From NCBI GenBank assembly GCA_032622095.1, contig CP136064.1:172490310-172554309 (forward strand): a DNA stretch of 64,000 nucleotides, written 5' to 3'. Origin of the DNA: Siphonodentalium dalli. Lineage: Eukaryota > Mollusca > Scaphopoda > Gadilida > Siphonodentaliidae. Below, piece by piece: positions 54,640 through 64,000 of the stretch (within the stretch, counting starts at the first letter, position 1; every line of letters starts with the position of its first letter). The position numbers and the translations under genes are program-made. A model generated the notes under the pieces. That model worked only from the letters and a program-made list of their open reading frames with translations, was not told the DNA's origin and did not search any database.

Positions 54640-56545
54640 TGCAGAATGATAATGCATATACAAAGTCCTTTATTCGAATCCAGACCATGTCGAATTCATG
54701 GGTAGCCCACAGGTCGCCCCCCCCCCATAATCAAGAAAAGATAACCGCTCCTGTGCAATGAAACTTCAGCCATTGAATAGTTGAGACATAAACGGTGGGG
54801 TGCGACCGCTTATATCCGTCCTTGACGTCTCTGGTATACCAAAACTATGAGTGTTCTCACAATAATTATGCCAATCATAAAGCAGCATTTTTCGTGCATG
54901 GTTCATTCAATCAACTCAAGTGGTGACACCCACTCGAATTCGTAGACTGCTAAAGTACAAGGAGAACACGTGCCAAAAATATAAATAAGTTACCCGGGAA
55001 TGTCTACCCGTCAGATACAGATGATCGTAAATAAATTACATGGATGCAAACTTCCAGCTTGTTTTCTTGTACCAGCTGCTGTTTCGCAATTAAGAGTAAT
55101 GTATAAGACGTTTAGTGATATTTTAGTACACTGTTGTACTTTAACCCTTAGCTGTTGCTGTGCATTCATTGATGGGTAGTTACTTGATTTACGTTAGATA
55201 GATGATCGTATAAATTAATTAAATGTATGCAGATTTCCGGCTTGTTTCTTGTACCATGCATATTCTCTGTTTGCAATTAAGAGTATATTGTATAAGATGT
55301 TTTTATTTTGGTAGCACTTTAATCCTTCGTGTTGGCGGGGGGGGGGGGGGGGCATGTGCCGATGGAGTTACTTCATTTACTTGACCCCAACTCATGCATT
55401 CGCTGGGGTGTTCAGATAAGTACAATAAACAGTCGTTCTTTAAAAGGATACTGTACTCAAATGTTGTTGTTGGTTTCTATAGTCTCTGAGTCGTAGAATA
55501 AGGTAACCAGATTTCCATTATTTGAAAATCTGTTGAGTACGAAGTAATGTTACGGATGGCAAATTAGCCGGAATGCGAAAATACCAATTGTCGCTGTCGA
55601 GTAATTTTTGAACAGTTTTCAAGCAAATGTATAAACTAAATGTTATATTACATGCATAATAGCCCCATATACTCATTTAAGTCATTGCATAGTCACCAGT
55701 CGGTGAGTGGCTTGAGTTTACGCCCCGTATTAATATAAGTTTTTACACGATCATGTGTGCCACGCGTTGCCCAATCCACTATGCGTGAATTATTTTGATT
55801 ACGTCTTGTACACGGAAATTCGTAAGGCTCTAGCCATAAATTAAATTTCTAACAAATTATTAACTTTGATTTTAAGATAACCTATTAACCTGAACGTTTA
55901 CAGAATATACATCTTCGACTCAAATTACTTAGTTTTTCTATATATAGTATCGATATGAGATCGGGAATTTATTGAAAATGGCGTGCAGTACCCCTTTAAA
56001 TTCATTTGTTTTGGATGTATACAAAGATAATAGAAAGATCCACGGTCCGACTTTACACCAAATAATTCAGAAATTCCTGAGCAAATTATGAGTGTCAGTG
56101 AGTTTATTCGCCCACAAAAGCCTTGATAGCACAGTATTTTTAAAGGCTCACAATTCATATGATCGATTTTGGCTAAAACTACACCAACTACCAAAGCCTC
56201 TGAGCGGACAGTGAGACTGACGACCCGATTTCTTCGGTAGATTTCGGTAGTTTCTGATACAATATCTCGACTTCACTGCGTTTAATTCGCCTTTTATTGG
56301 CATTAAGACACATTTTTAGGTCACTTTTTTTTGTTATCTTGGCACAGATATTTAATACCATGGGAATATGTGCACCTGCGATTGTGACGACTGTCCGACT
56401 TTTTTTGGTGGAGTTATCCCCATTTTTCGACTAAGAAAATGTTCGCAAAAACCTCAGACAAAATTATACATGTTGCAATTTTCGATTTCTAGAATGTATT
56501 AGGGCTTTAATAGTTTGTGTGGTTTAGCCAAAATCAATCATTTGA
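54640..56545. other. Unassigned sequence with a 16-G run
   Basis: G run 55337-55352 lies between two similar blocks (GCAGATTTCCGGCTTGTTTC at 55230; GCAAACTTCCAGCTTGTTTT at 55046), indicating a decayed about 180-bp duplication (GTATAAGACGTTTAGTGATA and GTATAAGATGTTTTTATTTT). No gene recognised. Confidence 0.45.
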
Positions 56546-56729
56546 ACCGTATCACTGGTATAGTCTATACTGGTATTTTAGTAATTTATCCCAGTGGCCT
56601 CTGACACGAACCTTTATCAATGTGTCAAGAACTCAAGCTGATGATCGGGTGGGTGGGACAGAATGTCATATTTCATCCAGCTTCAATCCACAAATACTGT
56701 GTGGAGTCTTTTAGCGTTACTCGTTTCTC

Positions 56730-57720
56730 ATCATGCATGCATATGGACAAACTTTGAAAGTTCAAACATGAACCGCACTTTCTGAGAGTCGAAACGTTTT
56801 AGTTTTTTTGGCAATTTATGTTTTGAAGCAACATAATCAACACGAATAGGGCGTGTTATAGTAGCTGGCTCAATTTGAGTTGTTTTTTTTTTCGAACAAC
56901 TGTTGCAACTTTGGTAGATGTTTCCATGGCGAGACAGAGTCAGGAACCGGAGTTGTATCGGTCTGGTCAAATTGTGTTGTTTACGATATACCGATGATGT
57001 TGGCCTGATTGTTGGCTGGCATCGGCACACTTTATTGTAGAAATGACAGAAGAGAATGTGATTGATTGAATAGATGGTCAAGCACCAACTCTTTTCTGTG
57101 CATCGAAATAGGAGATATGTTGCTCAGCCTTACACCTTTGATTTTTAATTCATAGTCCCATATGGGACACGAACGATCCATTGCAGTATGTGAACCTTGA
57201 CAGTTAGATCTTTTTTTGGTATTGTGCTATCATTGTGGTCATGTTCAGAATCAGAACAGCGTGCACATATGGTTTCTTTGCTTTTACAACGTGAGTATTT
57301 CCTTATACACTCTGATGCATACGCAAGCATTCTGAGCTTAAATACCATAAATACCTTCAATATTCACGTTCTTTCTCTAAGAAACCATATCACTATTTAT
57401 ACTGTCTTCTGTACATATTAGTGTAATATATTCAATATTTCCATAGAAGGAGGCAATAGAGATATATTTTACAACGTGCCTGACGATGACCATATCCCTG
57501 ACAGTTAAAGCATCGTAATGGATTATAATTACTTAAATCTAACTGCGTGTACCCAGCCTTCGTTATCAAAGCTGGTGGATTTTCGCACCGATTGAAGGTC
57601 AGAAGATAACTATATTCAAAGGAACATTTTGTCCATCAACTGTCATTGAAAATATACGGATGTCTGCAACTAACTCCCCGTGGTGCCAACTCTGCCAATA
57701 TCTCTGACTCGGAAGACTTA
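56730..57720 (-). pseudogene. LINE gag-like ORF1 remnant with zinc knuckles
   Basis: On the minus strand from 57720 downward: ELAPRGV, LTFNRCENPPALITKAGYTQ, then a CCHC knuckle CFNCQGYGHRQARC (57512-57471), and after frameshifts CKSKETICARCSDSEHDH (about 57290-57220). The 116-codon frame 57081-56731 continues the same region with basic, Pro-rich sequence. The pattern 'NPLRCF.CQ.FGH....C ... CARCG..GHD' is the nucleic-acid-binding domain of ORF1 in jockey/CR1-group LINEs. Stops and frameshifts show it is dead. Confidence 0.82.
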
Positions 57721-57899
57721 AGCTATATCGCGAGTTCTCAACACAACTCTGCTACTGTTTAATGTATTATATATGTCGAGTAATCAACACCACTGGTCTT
57801 CTAAGAGTTTCAGATTGAATTGTTCTTGAACATTCAATCAGAAGAGACTTGTTCCAAAAATAAATTGATATTATTAGAAAGGGTTAATGGTCTTCGAGT

Positions 57900-57921
57900 G
57901 TTGTTGTTGTTGTTGTTGTTG
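57900..57921 (+). repeat. (GTT)n microsatellite
   Basis: TTGTTGTTGTTGTTGTTGTT. Confidence 0.9.
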
Positions 57922-58465
57922 CAATCATAGTTTTGGATCCCTGAATCGGGTCATCTGACTTTTCAAAGGAGAAACTTTTGTTTATCACTTGCAGGACGCT
58001 GATGTTGCCAAAATAATTTGGCTGCATATTCGACCTTGACCTTCGTATTCTCTGAGTTCGACCTTTACATGAGACGCGGACTGCGCATTCTTCCCTGGCA
58101 CCCGGAGTTATATCTTACACTAAATCTGCGTTTTTCGGTCTGGTGTACATTGGTTTTAGAAATACAATTAGATCTTATTGCGAGCGCGGGCTGAATAACA
58201 CTCCAGCAAAGAATGTGAACAAACGATTGCCAAGCGTATGGATGGGTGGACATCGGGCAAATATTCGACAGAAATGCCAATTTTACCGATTGCTTTGCTA
58301 TCTCACAACGCAATAATATTAGCATGTGGTCGGCGGGCTTCTAAAGAGTCGTATCTCCCCAAAATTAAATCTTACAGGAGACACTATTTATCTCTGGAAA
58401 TAGCATTGATATCTACTAATACATTTTGCATGATAATACTTTATATCACAGTTGTTATAACAGAC

Positions 58466-58836
58466 TAAAATGATGTGAAACACTCCGGTAGGGTGATCAA
58501 ATAGAAATGGAGAACAATCTTGCTCAAAATAGTTATTTTTACAAATATTAATCCAAATTGACAACACACACCGTCATTCTGATAAATTAATTAAATGCAA
58601 TGACTCTCGATGGCGAAATGTGTGTTTGTTTATCGCCGATAGTTGCGTCCCGAATCCAGATGTAAATATTTATAATTTAGCATACTTCAGACGATCTTTT
58701 CTATGGAATGGTATGGTCAAATTCTTTGAAATTTGCGGCGATGTTAGTAGAATGGTATATTTCCCAGGTTTACATAACGCCTTAGTGCTAACTTATCAGT
58801 TTCACGCACTCGAACAAGTCCATAATATGTCTTTAA
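58466..58836 (-). mobile_element. T2 TTAA family MITE, copy 4 (inverted)
   Basis: Reads as the complement of copy 1: GATGTGAAACACTCCGGTAG at the left, CATAATATGTCTTTAA at the right (TTAA 58833-58836). The left border has decayed to CTAAAA. The plus-strand frames 58238-58468 and 58620-58841 overlap it and are shadows. Confidence 0.87.
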
Positions 58837-58839
58837 ATT

Positions 58840-61560
58840 AGTTATACAAGTAACCGCTCAAATAAATCTTTGTCACATAAGTCATAATAATTAGTGCATA
58901 ATAGAAATCAAAGTTAGAGCTACCAATAGCATAATATTAAGCTGCAATTACGCATGAAAAATGAGTGCGAATATACCCCACCAATCCCTCATCAACCCTC
59001 CCTGCCAGCCCCACCTACTATCATGGTCCCTTATCACCTCTCCCTCTGAACTGCACTTTGTACATGAACATCCTTTTCTTCTCCATAAAATGCACCCCTG
59101 GTATAAGTATATTAATCAATGCGAATACTGTAGCATGAGGCCCCTTCCATGTTGACAAGCTTTGCTTCAGTGGATATGTATTAATGTCATTGAGTATATA
59201 ATAAGCTTTATTGAACTTGAGACATATTATATAACAGCATGCCGGTTAGATGTGGAATTATGTTTGTTTACATTTGTGATGCCATGTGTGGGAAATTCCA
59301 CTAAAACTTTGGGCATTTCTTCTTCATCTCTTATTTCATGTTAAATCATGATTGAGTTATTAAAGCATTCATTCATCACCAAGAATATATGGAAGTTGCA
59401 AACCACACTCAGCGTCGTCCAAACCGTTAAGAAAAACGTTATTTTTGGACTTTTCGGCAAATATGACATCGTGCTTGGTATCGTTGTGAGTATTTATTGG
59501 TAATTAACGCCACCGGTGTATACTGTTCTACAAATTTTTGAAATCTGTGGTCCCATGGGGGGATTTTATAACTAGATAATTGGTTTTTCCGGTTATTTTG
59601 GGACGCGTTAAAGTTGTACTGCGACCCCAAGTCCGGTAAAAGCTGTAGTTGGAATGTCCAAGTTCGTGAAAGTTCTACTGACTATATATGCTGATGATTT
59701 GAGAAGCTTTATTGTTTTAGGATATTGTAGGAAGTCTAATCTGGCCGTGTCAAATTGAGCTATAGCGATGGGATATCTCGCAGGACAACACATTTCGGGT
59801 TTTCGTGGGGTGTGTATTCGCTGGATGTCTTATAGTTGCAGTGTGTAACTATTATGACCGCGTTAATTGCGTTCGATGTTTAGGTATGAACAATGGCTGG
59901 GCCATGCACACTTGAAGATTTTATGGCGGGAACACAATTTTTTATCCGCATTTAGAAGCTTTCTGGTTTGGCGAATGAAAAACCTGCAGTAATAAACCGT
60001 AGTGTTTTGTAATAATTTGAAGGATTAGTTGTTTTAACGGAATTCTGAGGCGGTGCATTAATGTAACCAATATATTTTATATTATAATTTATATTTATGG
60101 CTAATAATTTGATCTTAGGGGCGTTACCATTTCTGACTATGGTTTTCTTGTATACATTAATTTGGATAACTAAATCGGCTTTTGGTGAAATTCCGTTGTT
60201 GTAACTGTGTGATATGGGGACCATCAAATCGGATTGTGTACCTTTAATGAGTTACAATGACATATCTCAGTGCGCATGTAGTACATTGTTGGAATGTGTA
60301 TTTTATTTTATTATATGACCCTACCCTTATTCCATTAAATAAACCCATTCTATAAATTGTGATATGCAACGAACTTTTACTTCTGGTTTGTCGTCTCAAA
60401 ATATTCCAATATTTTTCTAACATATACTCTAATGAATGAAGAGTTTATTTAATTTAATTTACGCCCCTAAATACGTCAAAAGGTCTTTATTTGTCTGGGA
60501 CTATTTCTTCACGCGGGCAAACAACGCATAGTTGCGTGAAACGTCATCGCATGCCTTATAGAAGCCGATCTTAATTTCAAGTCCCATTTGTTGATTTATG
60601 TATGTTTTATCGAGGTTTTGGATCATGTAATAAATATAATCTACAATTCGTCCCATGTTTATAGCGGAATTTACAAAACTCGTCCAGTAAATTAGGTATG
60701 GGCCTCGACCTCGTATGGACTCGTTGTAGATCCTCTATTTATAGCATGGGTTTATTGAATGGAATAACAGTAGAATCGTGTAATAAATATGAATGTATAC
60801 ATGTTATTCCATTGAATTGCACGGGCCACATTGAAAACACATACACCACGGTAAATTGTCTTGCATAGCGTTACCTATATATATATTGCTCAAATATAGT
60901 GCCATATTTGGACTTGTTTCGCTTTGAAAGACGTTAATATTGAACATATTTCGTCCCCAAATACGTTCATATTGAATTTATTATCCAGGATAACAGATAT
61001 GCGTGTCGTATGTACTATGTGAGTCAAATGATTAGTATCGGTGACATCATACTGACATGCACTATTGGGTCGTTTTGGTAATATACTGCAGTGTCTTACA
61101 TGTCGTATTTGAAAATCAGCACAACACTGTACCTGAATAGAGCCGCATTGGCATAATTTGGGGCATGTGGTGTTTATATCCCCCACCCCACCATCTTACC
61201 GTCACGTGATTATACAATCCGAGTTCATACAACGTTCATTGTATGTTCCACCTAAACCTTAATCAGCAACTACATGAACTTCAATCAGTTTCTGAATTCA
61301 AACTTCATTTATGTTTCTTCAAATCCCAATTTGATATAAACTTTTTCATTAAAAATACCACTATCTCTGTCAGATCTATTTGGCCCTTGGCCAACCGCTC
61401 TTCCAATATTTCCATATTCTGTTTTATCCACAGAGGAGATATTAAGAAAATCATTAAGTCGCTTATCACAGTACCCTTTTCATCACCATATCTCTCGCAA
61501 ATCATGTGTAGATACTTAATTCTTTCATATTCGCAATACTTTAATGTAATTATAGTCTAA
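58840..61560. other. Largely unassigned sequence; a T3-like end at about 60210-60247
   Basis: GGGGACCATCAAATCGGATT then GTGTACCTTTAA resembles the right end of T3 (GGGACCCTCTGATCGGATT, GAGTACCTTTAA); no matching left end was found. The frame 61243-61560 (105 codons) has no recognised domain. Nothing else supported. Confidence 0.4.
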
Positions 61561-61567
61561 ATATTGC

Positions 61568-61840
61568 TTAACCATGTCCATTTCTTAACTAAACACTCAT
61601 TGAACGGAAATGTTGAGATAACAAGTTCAACAAACATATATAGGTTGTTTGTTGAAGTTATTATAATATCTGACCATTTCCCACCAATGAATATATATGA
61701 ATCCTTAATTCTGCGTTTGTATAATCTGTCGTATGCTTATGTACTCCCTAAACACCCCTCAAAATGAGCAATAGACCACTCCAATGTAAATTTATATGTT
61801 ATATCTGAGTGGGGGAATCCATTTTGTGCATAAAGGTTTA
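61568..61840 (+). mobile_element. T1 TTAA family MITE, copy 6
   Basis: TTAACCATGTCCATTTCTTA ... GGGGGAATCCATTTTGTGCA TAAAGGTTTA, collinear with copy 1; right TTAA decayed. Confidence 0.8.
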
Positions 61841-63440
61841 CAAGGCCTTGTGGTGGTTTGGCGCTTGAATTCGTGCCGGCTTTCTTGTACCACACAATCC
61901 GGTTCTCGAGTCAAAATAAGTCAATAAATACATTCCGTATTCATTCTACGGACTTGATATGCAACACATAACAAGATATTCTCGTGCAAATGGGTTCACA
62001 TGGGCCTAAATATCCACATATGTTCATATTGGACTTATTTGATTCTCGATATTTCATTCCCGATATTCCGTTGACATTTTGTTTTTGAATGTTTGATACA
62101 CTTAATGGCCTTTCCTGTTCAGATTGCGGAACACCACGGAAATGGGAACTATATAAAAAATAATGGTACGTTTTCTGAAAAGCAACAGTTTGTCCTAACA
62201 TCATCATATCAATTTAGCAGGACCCAACCGCATCATAGCACATTAGCAGGGCCATTTGTCAGGGGGTCGTTGAATGGCGCGGGCCACAATTAAAACGCAT
62301 TATCGCTGAATAGAAAGACTTGTTCAAGTTATAGAATTTAGAAAGATGTGACTCAGTATAGAACGATAAAGAGCGTTTAGTGTCAGTCTAATCCTAATAC
62401 GGTAAAATAAATAGCATTTGTTTCACCTAAGTGTGAAAACTGACAACAGTTGGAAAATCGCTGATTTCAGACGATATTAATCCTATATATACTGACACTA
62501 AAGCGGTGACTCTCACCGTGAACAGTGTCGGAGGGTAGGTACATAGATTTGGAAAATGGGCTGAAGGGTATACAAACACACATTTGGAGATCCGTTAGAG
62601 AATAATAGCACTGATACGGTGAAAGTTAAAATGAACTGAAAACAAACTGCTGGTGGGCGGCATGCATATCGATAATAAACAATGTGTACCCTTCAGCACA
62701 TGTTCAAAACAGGTGTATACCCGTAAACACTTTTTTATGTGAGAGTGACCGGTGGCCCCTTCACCTATACTGAACCTACTGCCAAATTACGTGTACATAT
62801 AATTTTAGGTTCAAATTAACCATCCAATAAATATTGCTCAAACCCTTTGGGTGACTCAGACTTTTTCTGTATACCGACCCCTGTGACCTTGAACACAAGT
62901 GAACCAGGTTACAAAGTATAGGTTCAATTAGTACACCCGAGTGAAAGGGTTTGCGTGAAATCGAATTAACTGACGACGACATGTGCAGATTATTGCATCG
63001 TTATTAGAGCCGTGGATTATACAATTATGGAAAAAAACTCTAACCAAAGAAAGCTAGGACGAGCGCAAATTGGAGTGTAGTTAGTCATACACAGTGCCAG
63101 GAAATGAAGACGAGAGTACACAAAAACTCTGTGGTTTAGAACGAATTAGTTTTGTGTGGGCATCCAACTATAATAAATTGCTTGATTTCCAGATAACGTT
63201 TTACGGCCATTTTGCGTCAGAATTCTGCTTATCCACCACATTCATCCTATATTCATGTAATATAAGTGCGCAAACACTAAACACGACGAATTCACGAGAA
63301 CTGGAATGCAATACCCATGCAATAACATTTATTTGTGTACCCTATGTATTTGCCTTTTGAAACCAAGTGCCAAAAAAAGTACGTAAATATTCAACTTTTA
63401 GTTTAAAAACCAACACACTTCATACTAAATATTGATTGGA
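61841..63440. other. Unassigned sequence; one 'ATAAAGAGCGTT' motif at 62366
   Basis: The segment 61975-62060 (CGTGCAAATGGGTTCACATG, GGCCTAAATATCCACATATG) is the inverted counterpart of 46190-46275. No gene recognised. Confidence 0.4.
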
Positions 63441-63443
63441 GAA

Positions 63444-63931
63444 TTAAAGGTACTCAATCCGATAAAACTCCTCTCAATTACTATTTCAATGGCTTCGGGG
63501 GTCAAAAATATTTGATTCTAGTCGAGGAAGTCACCCATCAAATCTCAGATTTGTTAGATGTCGATTTTAGAAATCTATTATTTTTCATTATCGGGAATAC
63601 TTTCTGGCCCAGAGCACAGTCAAAATTGCGTTATTATTACCAGTTGATTTTAGAGTTATCCATCCTTGTCTGTTTGAAAAGTGTTTTGGTGTACACATCT
63701 CGAGCAGATTACGAAATTGAATGCAATTATTAGTACTCATCTCGAGAAAATAACAAATTTCAAAAATCAATATCTAATAACTCTGAGCTTTGTTTGATGG
63801 GTTCCTCGACTCGAATAAAATATTTTTTACCCCCAAAGCCAAAGAAATAGTAATATAGGACCCTCTGATCGGATTGTTGTTGTTGGAATATGTTGAGATG
63901 GGGACCCTCTGATCGGATTGAGTACCTTTAA
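63444..63931 (+). mobile_element. T3 TTAA-flanked long-TIR element, copy 2
   Basis: TTAAAGGTACTCAATCCGAT ... GGATTGAGTACCTTTAA, 488 bp, very similar throughout to 22666-23153. Both have TTAA at both borders. The high similarity suggests recent transposition of both copies. Confidence 0.92.
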
Positions 63932-64000
63932 ACTATCAGAACTGTTTTATTTGACCAAAGTTGACAGGGTTGGCAAGGGATCAAATACAACCCCGTCAGT

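Noticed and set aside
61243-61560. 105-codon plus-strand frame
   Set aside because: Composition is ordinary for AT-rich non-coding DNA and the sequence matches no family I know; an equally open frame lies on the opposite strand.
1-64000. tRNA, rRNA or other structured RNA genes
   Set aside because: No convincing cloverleaf, rRNA or snRNA sequence was recognised by eye; tRNAscan-SE and Infernal would be decisive.

Overview
The window is eukaryotic, AT-rich and repeat-dense. Its only recognisable cellular gene is a muscle myosin heavy chain (Mhc) on the minus strand. The deduced N-terminus (NPYRRLPIY purine loop, [23 protein letters not shown]) is of the lophotrochozoan type and resembles scallop myosin most, so the organism is probably a mollusc or a close relative. 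The species cannot be named from sequence alone.

Layout. Positions 1-17943 (minus strand) hold the 5' part of Mhc: seven coding exons (residues 1 to 263, plus one base of codon 264) separated by 1.2-5.6 kb introns. Every exon has consensus GT/AG borders and the phases agree. One exon is a 28-bp microexon at 7885-7912. The gene continues off the left edge (rest of motor, lever arm, rod). The first coding exon has a 3' splice site 107 bp upstream of the ATG, so at least one non-coding 5' exon and the promoter must lie at higher coordinates; I could not find them. From 17.9 kb to 64 kb I see no host protein-coding gene.

The rest is a rich set of transposable-element remnants. (1) A palindromic foldback MITE family of about 213 bp with TA target duplications: 14 copies, 12 of them between 2.6 and 23.8 kb in and next to Mhc; one copy has its empty-site paralogue in the same window. 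(2) At least four unrelated families with TTAA at both ends (piggyBac-type target), including a 1.74-kb element carrying a 145-bp satellite. (3) A non-autonomous hAT element with a perfect 8-bp target duplication inside an Mhc intron. (4) Three head-to-tail Helitron-like units joined at exact CTAG|TC borders, the third carrying five palindromic AAGGTCA-type units. (5) A 6.2-kb giant foldback element with kilobase arms, arrayed AAGATGGCG motifs, and a 708-bp insertion in one arm only. (6) Remnants of at least three kinds of non-LTR retrotransposon (an L1/Tx1-like reverse transcriptase, two CR1/L2/jockey-like C-termini, one gag-like zinc-knuckle ORF1). (7) Several further palindromic elements and mini/microsatellites, including 14-32 base G or C runs.

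How it fits together: Mhc encodes the actin-based motor of muscle. Its introns have grown by successive insertions of hairpin-forming DNA elements, so its pre-mRNA should contain several long near-perfect hairpins. Coordinates of repeats are approximate unless target duplications are quoted.
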